Positions 27,156-35,026 of a stretch of 64,000 nucleotides of DNA are shown here, in pieces. Origin of the DNA: Flammeovirga sp. SJP92 (GTDB taxonomy: Bacteria > Bacteroidota > Bacteroidia > Cytophagales > Flammeovirgaceae); the NCBI RefSeq assembly GCF_001583495.1, contig NZ_LQAQ01000061.1, positions 310,001-374,000 of the forward strand, given 5' to 3'. The notes beneath the pieces are model-generated. The model saw nothing but the letters and a program-made list of their open reading frames with translations. It made no database searches and was not told the DNA's origin. Position 1 is the first letter of the stretch. Each line of letters opens with the position of its first letter. The position numbers and the translations under genes are program-made.

Positions 27156-28007
27156 TTATAATTGATAAGCGTACATCTTTTTCTGCTTGAAGCAAAATAC
27201 CTTCTTTGAAGAATGATCATATAAGGCGTAATCCACCTTCTTCAAAGGCAACTTGATGTAGCGGGTTTCTAAACTGTAAAGTGCTTTAAAATGCAATTCG
27301 TCTTTTTCTAACCAATACACTTCCTCAGAAGTGAGCCCTATTACTTTTGCTCTTTTGACAGCATAAGGTTCTGACAAAATATTACCTAAGAGATCAAAGG
27401 TAAAAATCCCCCTGTATTGGTCTAAAACATAAAGATTATTTTGATGTTCACGCATCCAAATCGGCTCCCATGAAGAACTGTTGATCAACTGCTCCAATGG
27501 AACGTCAATAGAAATGCTGTTTACATCAGGAAAATATTTTTTCAGTCTGAAACTTCCTTGATCATACAGCCAAATACCACCATCACTTGCATTGGTAGCC
27601 ACTGATGCATATTCCACTAAATTAGGATCAAAGATATACTCTGACTGTTCGGTGAGTTGCTGCCCTAGGATACGTATGCCTTGCCAGTCTTCTGAAAAAA
27701 GTATTGTATTGAGCATGGCCCACGCATCTATTTGCACTTCTGCAGGAGAAGAAGGAGAATACCATCTTTTCTTTTCTCCTTCAATCCACTGACTTACATT
27801 TCCCTGTTCATCTGCAACATAAATATACCCCTTCCGGTCAATATCCACAGATGCCACCTCGCCTACTTCAATCTCATAAAGTAATTGCTGTGCCTGCAAT
27901 GTTATTGAAAAAAGGAATACAAAAAGAAATAAACTACTCTTTATAAGTAAGCAGTTCCACTTTTTCTCCGTCAAATGTTGCATATGTATCATAAGAGAGC
28001 CATTCAC
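27156..28007 (-). CDS. Exported beta-propeller-like protein of unknown function
   Basis: A protein of up to 283 residues with an export signal (hydrophobic SLFLFVFLFSITLQAQ) and repeating blade-like segments such as VDIDRKGYIYVADEQGNVSQW, ALYDQGSF, and NNLYVLDQYRGIFTFDLLGN. This suggests a six-bladed NHL/SGL-type propeller. The frame overlaps the end of lpxH by 74 bp. The third Met (27983, MQHLTEKK) gives a tidier signal peptide and a shorter overlap, and no usable start lies fully clear of lpxH. The YkgJ gene follows within 3 bp. Function is not known. Confidence 0.75.
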   Translation of the reverse strand: MNGSLMIHMQHLTEKKWNCLLIKSSLFLFVFLFSITLQAQQLLYEIEVGEVASVDIDRKGYIYVADEQGNVSQWIEGEKKRWYSPSSPAEVQIDAWAMLNTILFSEDWQGIRILGQQLTEQSEYIFDPNLVEYASVATNASDGGIWLYDQGSFRLKKYFPDVNSISIDVPLEQLINSSSWEPIWMREHQNNLYVLDQYRGIFTFDLLGNILSEPYAVKRAKVIGLTSEEVYWLEKDELHFKALYSLETRYIKLPLKKVDYALYDHSSKKVFCFKQKKMYAYQL

Positions 28008-28677
28008 CTGTGTTGATATACTTCCCTCCTTGATCTAAATCCAATTCAAGTGGCAAGTGTCTATGACCAAAGATATAATAATCTCTGTACTTTTCAGCCT
28101 GTTGTTCTTGACAATACACCCATATGATCTCTTTCTCATTACTGATAAAGCCGTGTTCCTTTTTAGCTCCAGAAGCTCTGCTGTGCCTGGACCAAGTAGA
28201 GGCAATACCAATACCGATAGTAGGATGCAAGAAACCAAATAGCCACTGGCAAAGCTTATTGGCAAATACCTTCTTCAGAAATTTATAACTGTAATCACCT
28301 GGACCTAAACCATCGCCATGACCGATATGGAACTTTTTGCCGTAGATTTCTACGTCAATAGGTTCTCTGATAATTTTGATGCCCAATTCCTTTTCAAAAT
28401 AATCAAACATCCACATATCATGGTTTCCCGTGAAAATTGAAATCTTGATACCTTTATCAACTAACTCCGCTAACTTTCCTTGAAACCTTAAAAAGCCCTT
28501 TGGAATAGCAAAACGGTATTCGAACCAGAAATCAAACAGGTCTCCTATTAAATATATATGTTCAGCATCTTTAGCGGCCATATCCAGCCAACGGCAGATC
28601 TTTTTTTCTCTTTTTTGACTTTCTTCTAATGTAGGTGTTCCCAAATGGAAATCAGAAGCGAAATATACTTTACCCAT
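27934..28677 (-). CDS. lpxH: UDP-2,3-diacylglucosamine diphosphatase
   Basis: Cleaves UDP-2,3-diacylglucosamine to lipid X and UMP in lipid A synthesis, at the inner face of the cytoplasmic membrane. The calcineurin-like metallophosphoesterase motifs are all visible in the 247 residues: ASDFHLG (D-x-H), GDLFDFWFE, FTGNHDMW, HIGHGDG and GHRHLP. The length is close to E. coli LpxH (240). Some Bacteroidota annotate this family simply as metallophosphoesterase. The downstream gene starts inside its 3' end, suggesting coupled translation. Confidence 0.9.
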   Translation of the reverse strand: MGKVYFASDFHLGTPTLEESQKREKKICRWLDMAAKDAEHIYLIGDLFDFWFEYRFAIPKGFLRFQGKLAELVDKGIKISIFTGNHDMWMFDYFEKELGIKIIREPIDVEIYGKKFHIGHGDGLGPGDYSYKFLKKVFANKLCQWLFGFLHPTIGIGIASTWSRHSRASGAKKEHGFISNEKEIIWVYCQEQQAEKYRDYYIFGHRHLPLELDLDQGGKYINTGEWLSYDTYATFDGEKVELLTYKE

Positions 28678-28748
28678 GCTTCAAAGTTAAGAATTAAGCA
28701 TTAAGTAGGAAGAATGATTGATCCTTAAAATGTCATTCTTCTAACAAA

Positions 28749-28781
28749 AAAACCGACTCTCTGTAATAGAAAGTCGGTTTT
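28749..28781 (-). terminator. Terminator of rplS
   Basis: A 10-bp perfect stem (28749-28758 with 28772-28781) has a T-rich minus-strand tail, 33 bp beyond the rplS stop. Confidence 0.88.
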
Positions 28782-28813
28782 GTATTTCTTTGGTAAAAAG
28801 CCAAGATAAAAGA

Positions 28814-29167
28814 TTAGAATCTTTTCTCTCTAACTTTAGCAGCCTTACCATAACGACCACGTAAGTAGAATAATCTTGCTCTTCTTACTTTACCTTTTCT
28901 CAACACTTCGATTTTCTCGATGTTTGGAGAGTTTAATGGGAAGATACGCTCTACACCAATTCCACTTGAGATTTTACGTACAGTAAAAGTTTCTCCCAAA
29001 CTACCTTTGTTACGGCGTTGGATTACAGTACCTTGGAACTTTTGAACACGCTCCTTGTTACCTTCTTTAATTTTTACGTATACTTCGATTGTATCTCCTG
29101 CGCCGAAAGCGGGATGTCTCTCCATGTTAGATGAGAAATCCTTTTCAACTTTTTTAATTAAATCCAT
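28814..29167 (-). CDS. rplS: 50S ribosomal protein L19
   Basis: L19 sits at the 30S-50S interface of the ribosome. Residues such as [28 protein letters not shown] include the family core, and it ends [10 protein letters not shown] then [10 protein letters not shown]. The open frame runs on to 29353. I place the start at 29167 (MDLIKKVE) because that gives 117 residues, the normal L19 size. The upstream part is also low-complexity and contains a promoter box at 29204-29211. The usual trmD and rpsP neighbours are absent, so the gene is transcribed alone, with its own terminator. Confidence 0.97.
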   Translation of the reverse strand: MDLIKKVEKDFSSNMERHPAFGAGDTIEVYVKIKEGNKERVQKFQGTVIQRRNKGSLGETFTVRKISSGIGVERIFPLNSPNIEKIEVLRKGKVRRARLFYLRGRYGKAAKVREKRF

Positions 29168-29522
29168 TGTGATAAGATTTATCGTACAAAAATTTTCGAG
29201 TTGCAAAGGTATAAAGAATATTGTTATAAAGAAACTATCCTCTTCTTTTTTCTGATTAAAATACTGAGGTTTAGGTATATTGACAATAAGAGCGTAAAAA
29301 TCAGACTTTTGCCATTTTTTGAGTAAGTTAAATGTACGTAATGTTAAATTCATTTAATTTTATTTACAAAAACACATAAATACTTACATCACAAGTAGAT
29401 AGTTGTATAATTTCTGTAAATTATAGTACTATTCATTTATCATTACATTATTACCCAAGTAAATAATACCAAGATAGTCTGCACACATAATACAAACTGA
29501 ACACGCCGAACCCTTTAATACT
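29168..29522. other. Divergent intergenic region upstream of rplS
   Basis: Besides the rplS -7 box, this 355-bp AT-rich stretch shows no supported gene, repeat copy or exact rightward promoter box. Confidence 0.5.
29204..29211 (-). promoter_or_regulatory. Putative -7 box of rplS
   Basis: TACCTTTG on the minus strand matches TAnnTTTG exactly and would start transcription about 30 nt before the L19 ATG. A -33 TTTG is not evident. Confidence 0.55.
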
Positions 29523-30152
29523 ATGGAAAATGACCTACTCAAACTATATGATGATTTTACGTTAGGCGTAGCCGCTTACCAACGAATCGCCCCCAATAAA
29601 TTCAAGATCTACTACATCAATAAAGTAGGTGTTTTATTGGACAACTTTGATTTAAATCACTTAGGAAAATACCTTCATGATATTTATCCTGAGTTAATTG
29701 CCTTTGGATTGATTGAACAATTGGAGGAAGTCTTTCTAAAAAATGAAGAAATGACAATCCCTTTCCGTGCCTATGAAAAACCGGATGGAAAAATCCTCTA
29801 TAGAGCCAATAAACTGAAGAAAATAGGTAATGATCTGATTTTGAACATCTATAATGACGAGTCAGAAACTTACTCTTATATCAGAGATATGAAAAACAAC
29901 AATCAAAGGCTCAATAAAGCGTTAGATATGATTTCGCATGATATCCGCGGACAGGTTACCACCTCTCTGGGGCTCATTGAACTGCTCAAACAAGAGTTTG
30001 ATGACACCAATGATGTTGATGCTTCTTTACGTATCATACAGAGAAATATGGAAAATATTGACTTTAAAATCCATGCACTTGTACATCTCCTCTTCGAAAA
30101 AACAGATAATATTACGGATATAAAAAATTGGGAAAGTCACCACAATACATAA
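29523..30152 (+). CDS. PAS-like/histidine-kinase phosphoacceptor-domain protein lacking the ATPase domain
   Basis: A 209-residue soluble protein. The N-terminal part (about 5-110) looks like a PAS-type sensor. Residues about 125-195 form a dimerisation/phosphoacceptor (HisKA) helical hairpin with the H-box DMISHDIRGQVTTSLGLIEL, phospho-acceptor His139. The catalytic HATPase domain is absent. The protein stops at residue 209 and a terminator follows 20 bp later, so this is not an obvious truncation by frameshift. It could serve as a phosphotransfer protein or a dominant partner of another kinase. No response regulator lies nearby. Confidence 0.75.
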   Translation: MENDLLKLYDDFTLGVAAYQRIAPNKFKIYYINKVGVLLDNFDLNHLGKYLHDIYPELIAFGLIEQLEEVFLKNEEMTIPFRAYEKPDGKILYRANKLKKIGNDLILNIYNDESETYSYIRDMKNNNQRLNKALDMISHDIRGQVTTSLGLIELLKQEFDDTNDVDASLRIIQRNMENIDFKIHALVHLLFEKTDNITDIKNWESHHNT

Positions 30153-30172
30153 CTAAACGCTTTTCCTAATAA

Positions 30173-30212
30173 AAAACACCCTTTTGCAGTCATTATTGCA
30201 GAAGGGTGTTTT
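30173..30212 (+). terminator. Terminator of the PAS-HisKA gene
   Basis: A 16-bp stem with one mismatch (30173-30188 with 30197-30212) ends in TTTT. The minus strand also has a T-rich tail, so it may serve the convergent phosphatase gene. Confidence 0.8.
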
Positions 30213-30263
30213 CGATTTTATGGAATTCCTTACCAAAATAGCTAAAATGTCATCACATCTTAC

Positions 30264-31670
30264 TTAAGTCAGATTAAAGCAAAGAACGGTTATGTCATCT
30301 TCTTGCTCTTTGGCAAAATTTTCTGTAATGTATTTCTCAAAACTTTCTTTCCAAGACTCATGATATCCATTATAAAAACCTTTGATCAATCCTTCTAACG
30401 TATCATGTCCTACAACTTTTCCTTTCTTCGTTTTATGATTTACAAAACCATCTGTAGACAAAATAATCACGTCATCAGAAGAAATATCATATTCATAGTC
30501 TTTATAAGGAATCGATGCTTTAGCAGTTACTGTTTTACCAATTGATCTGTCAGAGCTTTTCAGTGGCATGATACCATTTTCATTGACGATATAACCAATT
30601 CCGCTAGCTCCAGAGTAAATGATATGATGATCTTCAATATAAACAATTGACATATTACAGCCTCTTTCATTAAGGTTGCTGTAATAATTAAAGTTATCTC
30701 TTATGTATTGGTGCAGTTCATAAATCAACTCTGTAGGACTAGAAGGAAGTCTTTGAAGTGTGTCAAGGTAAGAAGTAATCACAGTTCCCAATAGCATACC
30801 TGTCAGACCTTGGTTATAACAATCTATCATTGCGACGATCGTTGTTCCCATAAAATTATTTACATAATAATAATCTCCGCCAACAGTATCTTTTGGCTGG
30901 TAATAGATATAATATTCTGCAAAATAGTCTTTTAAAATTTTATCCGAAGGAAGGGTGTTCAACTGTATTTTAGAAGCATATTCAATACTTGTTTTAATGG
31001 CTTCTAAACTATTTTCTGCTTTTATCTTGTCCGATTCGTACTGTTGCTTCTCACGTTTTTCATTTTTGATTTCCTGCTCCTGAATCGCAATAATTTCTTC
31101 CTGTTGCTGTTTCAGTTCTTCCTCTTGCTGTAAGATTTCATTTTGATGGTCTGTTAAAATCTTTTCTGCTTCATCACGCAACTTATTATAATTTGTGATT
31201 GTAATAAGTACATCCATTCCTACACCCATAATAATGGCAAAGGTGAAGATGTGGATATTAATATTGCCGACATCTAGCGGAGGGAATGGATTCAAACCTA
31301 AAATTCCAATCACAAAAAGTGTAACAATACATACAAATGCCGCTGTAGCAAAATATCTCCCAACTTTAGCCCCAAAGGAAAGGTAAGCCGACATAATTGG
31401 AGACAAGAAAAAGTAAATAACAGGTGAAAAAACACCTCCCTGTACAATACAGAAAGAAAGTACAATAATGGTTATATATACATGAAGTATATAATTTTTA
31501 AGTTTTTTATTGTAAGGAATATAAAGCATTGGAGCGTAAATCAAAGCATGAACTCCAAGCATTATTGCTTCCCTATGTAGTCCCAATGGAATATCTACAA
31601 CGATAAAACCGATCAGCATGTAAAAGATGAGCTTTAACTTCGTAGCCAAAAAGTTATTTTGATTATTCAT
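30264..31670 (-). CDS. Membrane PP2C/SpoIIE-type Ser/Thr phosphatase with altered active-site motif
   Basis: A 468-residue inner-membrane protein. About five hydrophobic segments (15-165) lead into a Gln/Glu-rich coiled coil (about 170-220) and a cytosolic SpoIIE/PP2C domain (about 225-468). Metal-site Asp residues are seen in VGGDYYYV, MIDCYNQG, LSTDGFVNH and EDDITVL. The second motif is normally DCTGHG (as in the phosphatase at 55815) but here reads DCYNQG, and the usual GMD reads GCN. Activity may therefore be changed. Such phosphatases usually act on anti-sigma-factor antagonists, but no such partner is adjacent. It ends against a convergent terminator. Confidence 0.85.
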   Translation of the reverse strand: MNNQNNFLATKLKLIFYMLIGFIVVDIPLGLHREAIMLGVHALIYAPMLYIPYNKKLKNYILHVYITIIVLSFCIVQGGVFSPVIYFFLSPIMSAYLSFGAKVGRYFATAAFVCIVTLFVIGILGLNPFPPLDVGNINIHIFTFAIIMGVGMDVLITITNYNKLRDEAEKILTDHQNEILQQEEELKQQQEEIIAIQEQEIKNEKREKQQYESDKIKAENSLEAIKTSIEYASKIQLNTLPSDKILKDYFAEYYIYYQPKDTVGGDYYYVNNFMGTTIVAMIDCYNQGLTGMLLGTVITSYLDTLQRLPSSPTELIYELHQYIRDNFNYYSNLNERGCNMSIVYIEDHHIIYSGASGIGYIVNENGIMPLKSSDRSIGKTVTAKASIPYKDYEYDISSDDVIILSTDGFVNHKTKKGKVVGHDTLEGLIKGFYNGYHESWKESFEKYITENFAKEQEDDITVLCFNLT

Positions 31671-31793
31671 TTAATTAAAAAAACGTAGTGTTTAATGTAG
31701 CCTGATAAATAATTTTTCAATCTTTTGAGTACATCATACAACATTTCTGACCATCACACATCAATCTTTTTGAATTGAAAGGAAGTCACTTTT
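31671..31793. other. Start region of the 31.7-32.2 kb intergenic gap
   Basis: AT-rich leader upstream of the PP2C gene, with no exact promoter box seen. The rest of the 540-bp gap is taken by the dispersed element, a possible small gene and a terminator, listed separately. Confidence 0.4.
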
Positions 31794-31950
31794 AAGTACA
31801 AATTCAAAATTATCTAATACTAACTCTATTTATTGTTTTGCGATTACTTCCTTCAAAAAACTTTTAATAGAACTATTAATACGTTTTTTAGCGTTGTACT
31901 CACAAAAAATAATTCAGAATTAGTTATCATCTATTTTTGGCTTAGTACTT
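31794..31950. repeat. Full copy of the dispersed ~160-bp element (reverse orientation)
   Basis: It runs from AAGTACAAATTC to GGCTTAGTACTT, 157 bp. Its reverse complement aligns along nearly the whole length with 19439-19598, including blocks GTGAGTACAACG, AAGTAATCGC and AAAACAATAA. A second AGTACTT follows directly at 31951-31957, possibly a duplicated end. Confidence 0.75.
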
Positions 31951-31977
31951 AGTACTTAATAAAAATTAGTTAGTTTA

Positions 31978-31985
31978 TAAGTTTG
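31978..31985 (+). promoter_or_regulatory. Isolated -7 promoter box
   Basis: TAAGTTTG matches TAnnTTTG exactly and lies 36 bp before the ATG of a 27-codon frame at 32021. No -33 box is seen. Confidence 0.35.
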
Positions 31986-32020
31986 ATTTTGCAGCATATA
32001 AAACCACAAAAGTGAAGTCG

Positions 32021-32104
32021 ATGAAATATTATATAATTCCTGAAAGCTTGATTCCGCTGCAAAGGAATATATTTTCATTGATTCACAATACTTTAGAGCG
32101 CTAA
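32021..32104 (+). CDS. Possible 27-residue small protein
   Basis: An ATG-to-TAA frame of 27 codons (begins MKYYIIPESLIPLQRN) lies downstream of a TAAGTTTG box and upstream of a hairpin. It is amphipathic and neutral to basic. Length alone gives no coding signal, so this is only a candidate. Confidence 0.25.
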   Translation: MKYYIIPESLIPLQRNIFSLIHNTLER

Positions 32105-32135
32105 TGTTTCTTAACAATGTACACAGGTGTAAAAA

Positions 32136-32178
32136 AAGCTCCTTTCATCAAACTATAAATGTTTCATTAAAGGAGCTT
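32136..32178 (-). terminator. Terminator of the steroid-reductase-like gene
   Basis: A 10-bp perfect stem (32136-32145 with 32169-32178) has a T7 tail on the minus strand. Confidence 0.85.
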
Positions 32179-32213
32179 CATCCGTTAAAAACGGCTATTC
32201 AATGCTATATCGA

Positions 32214-32966
32214 TTACCAAATCTTAGGAATAAGTATCTTTTTGTTTAATGGGTAACTTTTAAAAGTTTTTAAATACCATTCATGATGATCTCTCGCTCT
32301 TGGAACTAGATTGGCCAATGTCCAAGCCAGAAAACTCAAACTTGCTACACTCGGCACCATCAAGAAAAAACCTGTCCATTCTATGATTTCACCAAAGAGA
32401 TTTGGAGAGCTTAAATACTTAAATAAAAATCCTTTGGGTATAACATAATGTGTTTCTCCAGGTTTCCTCAAATTCAAAAGTATATTATCAGATTTGATAT
32501 TGATATACATTCCAATTCCAAACAAAAGCATTCCAGCAACAAATAATGGAAACGAAAAATAAAACCAGCCCTGACCCAAAAAAATACCATTAAGCGTACC
32601 ATTTATACTATTGAAAAACACTGCTGAACCGACAATAACCAATGGCATTTTTTTCTTTTTGTTCGGCATTCGGAAGGGGAAAATAAAAGTGCGGTTAATG
32701 TAGTGCAACGTCCAAAATACCATTGCAACTTTTGCAATCAAAGGAGACTGCATTCCTCCTGTAATCAGAAAACCACTCCACAATCCGATGATTGAAATGA
32801 TTTCCATAATAAACCATCCCCATGAGTTTGAAAGCACCGGCCCCCAATCAGATCGAGTATGACGGCCAAATGGTGCTACAACTTTAAAGAAAAAGAGTAT
32901 ACAAAATGTGATTAAGGCTATATTGATCCAAATCCATCCTATTATTTCAAACAATTGTTGATTCAT
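32214..32966 (-). CDS. Steroid 5-alpha-reductase (SRD5A)-like membrane protein
   Basis: An integral membrane NADPH-dependent reductase of the 3-oxo-5-alpha-steroid 4-dehydrogenase family. About six hydrophobic helices are visible. Family motifs are VAPFGRHTR with WGP near the N-terminus, LHYINRTFIFPFRM, GIGMYINIKSD, and the C-terminal NLFGEIIEWTGF and PRARDHHEWYLKTFKSYP. The size (250 residues) equals the eukaryotic enzymes (about 255). I start at 32966 (MNQQLFEI) because the preceding 28 residues are not membrane-like and family members begin near here. The true substrate in a bacterium is unknown; it could be an enone lipid or sterol from the surroundings. Confidence 0.85.
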   Translation of the reverse strand: MNQQLFEIIGWIWINIALITFCILFFFKVVAPFGRHTRSDWGPVLSNSWGWFIMEIISIIGLWSGFLITGGMQSPLIAKVAMVFWTLHYINRTFIFPFRMPNKKKKMPLVIVGSAVFFNSINGTLNGIFLGQGWFYFSFPLFVAGMLLFGIGMYINIKSDNILLNLRKPGETHYVIPKGFLFKYLSSPNLFGEIIEWTGFFLMVPSVASLSFLAWTLANLVPRARDHHEWYLKTFKSYPLNKKILIPKIW

Positions 32967-33065
32967 CACAAAAAAGTTAGAGTGTTTATCAAGCGTGTTA
33001 TAAACTAAATTCCCACTAGCTTTCAAGCTTCCTCTCTCTTCATTTAACAACCAATAATTCAGTTT

Positions 33066-33088
33066 AAGTACTAAGTCAATTTAATATT
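33066..33088. repeat. End fragment of the dispersed ~160-bp element
   Basis: AAGTACTAAGTC followed by AATTTAATATT resembles the terminal ~23 bp of the element (compare the reverse complement of 19576-19598). The rest is absent. It lies 3 bp from the stop codon of the STN-repeat gene. Confidence 0.4.
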
Positions 33089-33091
33089 TTC

Positions 33092-35026
33092 TTACCAAGA
33101 AAACCTAATACCAACAGTACCACTTAACCAAAAGTGTCCAATATCTGTTTGCTCTGAATAAAATGATGGTGGAGTTACATATTCGTTATTTCTGAGGAAA
33201 GGGTCATAATTCACTGATGGACCCGCAGTCAGAGAAATTCCCTTCCATATTGGCTGTTCGTACATCAAACTCCATCTGACATAAGTATGTTCAAATTCAG
33301 AAGTATTGGAATTATAGTTACCATGAACACCTATTTCAGTCAATAGGCGTTTTGCTAAATAAGACCCAAAACCTAATCCCATGTGATAACCCTGATAGCC
33401 ATCTAAATAATCTGGAGTGAACGTGCTGACACCTGCTCGGTAGTAATTATATATTTTCCTTGTTCCTGTTTGAAAAGAAATGTTCATCATACTGAATTCA
33501 TCCAAATGATAACTAATAGAATGATAACCATTTTTATAATAGCTGAACAAACCAATTGGCACGCCTTTCTTTCCATCTACCGCAACATTGATAAGACCAA
33601 TCTGTACTCCCTTGAGGGTGTCTGCATAATTATAAATACCTGCCAATTGTACACCTTTGATTTCATGAGATGTATGATTAAAGATTCCGGCCACTTGCCA
33701 CCCAATAATATCTTGAGTATAATTGGCTATCCCTGCCAATTGAAGCCCTTTAATATCACGTTGATTGGTATTGAGTATACCACTGATTTGACCTCCACGG
33801 ACTTCTTTCGAATAGCTATAAATTCCACTCAACTGCAACCCTTCTATAGAAGTTCTTGTAGTACTTGTTATACCACCAACTTGCAGTCCTCTTACATTTT
33901 CTCTAACAATATTACTGATACCGCCAACTTGCAACCCAATCACCGAATCTGCTACAATGTTAGTAATACCTCCAACTTGAACACCATTTACCTTGCCTAA
34001 ATTATAATTCACAATTCCTCCTACTTGAGCTCCTGCCACATCACCACCCACAATATTGGTCAATCCTCCAACCTGTGCCCCTTTCATATGGAAGCGGTTA
34101 ATATTGGCCAAACCACCAATTTCAACACCTCTGTCTACTCCTGCAGAATAACCTAAAAGCGTATTAAATGAAATACGGTTAACATAAGAACCTCCAAGAA
34201 AATTATTATTACTTAAGAAAGGTACCAATGTGAACTGCGCTGTTCTCCTCTCCACATATTCAATGCTATTGGAAATAATATCTACTTTTTTCGGTACAAA
34301 TGTTTTTACAACATTCAACTGATGAGGATTCTGCCCTTCTGTTAAAGAAGCCAAATCAAAATCAATCAGGTTAGAGTTCTTGTAATGTGGCGAAAGGCCT
34401 ACATTGTAGACCACCTCATTTTCATCATCAGCAGGATTGAACTGCACCATTGTATCATAATAACCACGGTTACGGAAATAAACACCTTTCTGCATTCTCT
34501 CCAATGGTACATTTAAAGCATAATAGCCCATACTGTCAGTAAGAGTTAATACTTTCTGGGTCTCATCATAGACTACCACGTTTTCAAGACCAACACCAGT
34601 AGAATCATCCACAACTCTACCTTTCAGCAAGATATTTTCCTTTAGACGTTGTAATTCCTCACGTGTTTTTCTTTTCCTTTGGTCAATAGGCCTAATGGTC
34701 AGAGAAAAAGCTTCACGAATAATAACATGTGTACCAATCTGTTTGAATTCATAATCGTAGCCTAAAATATTCGTCAATACGGCTTTCACTGTTACATTCT
34801 GACCTTTAAAAGTCACTTCCTTTCCTAAATCAAGAATGGAAGGATTATAAGAAAAAGAGAAGCCACCTTGATTTTTGATTTCATCCAAGGCCGCTTCCAA
34901 TGATTGTTTTTTTATGTCTATACTGATGATACGCTGCAGTACATCACCACCATCAAATTTGTTAGCGTATGTATTTGAAATTATTACTGACAGTAAAAAA
35001 AATAAAATGTATAATCGGTATTTCAT
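33092..35026 (-). CDS. STN-domain outer-membrane protein with 16-residue repeats (FecR partner)
   Basis: A 644-residue exported protein (signal peptide to about 21). An STN domain (about 32-105, ISIDIKKQSLEAALDEIKNQ) is the type that contacts FecR in the periplasm. A carboxypeptidase-regulatory-like domain follows (about 133-215). Then come about 12 tandem 16-residue repeats (about 295-480) of the pattern xQxxGIxNxxxxxxxG. A beta-rich C-terminus ends in TVGIRFSW with a terminal aromatic, as in outer-membrane barrels. There is no TonB-dependent plug, so this is not an ordinary SusC/FecA receptor. The start codon shares one base with the fecR stop (TAATG), so the two are translated together. 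The repeats resemble LA_2272-type surface repeat proteins. Confidence 0.85.
   Translation of the reverse strand: MKYRLYILFFLLSVIISNTYANKFDGGDVLQRIISIDIKKQSLEAALDEIKNQGGFSFSYNPSILDLGKEVTFKGQNVTVKAVLTNILGYDYEFKQIGTHVIIREAFSLTIRPIDQRKRKTREELQRLKENILLKGRVVDDSTGVGLENVVVYDETQKVLTLTDSMGYYALNVPLERMQKGVYFRNRGYYDTMVQFNPADDENEVVYNVGLSPHYKNSNLIDFDLASLTEGQNPHQLNVVKTFVPKKVDIISNSIEYVERRTAQFTLVPFLSNNNFLGGSYVNRISFNTLLGYSAGVDRGVEIGGLANINRFHMKGAQVGGLTNIVGGDVAGAQVGGIVNYNLGKVNGVQVGGITNIVADSVIGLQVGGISNIVRENVRGLQVGGITSTTRTSIEGLQLSGIYSYSKEVRGGQISGILNTNQRDIKGLQLAGIANYTQDIIGWQVAGIFNHTSHEIKGVQLAGIYNYADTLKGVQIGLINVAVDGKKGVPIGLFSYYKNGYHSISYHLDEFSMMNISFQTGTRKIYNYYRAGVSTFTPDYLDGYQGYHMGLGFGSYLAKRLLTEIGVHGNYNSNTSEFEHTYVRWSLMYEQPIWKGISLTAGPSVNYDPFLRNNEYVTPPSFYSEQTDIGHFWLSGTVGIRFSW

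Noticed and set aside
29168-29353. N-terminal extension of L19
   Set aside because: L19 has a fixed size near 117 residues and the extension contains a promoter box and Phe/Ile-rich noncoding-like sequence.
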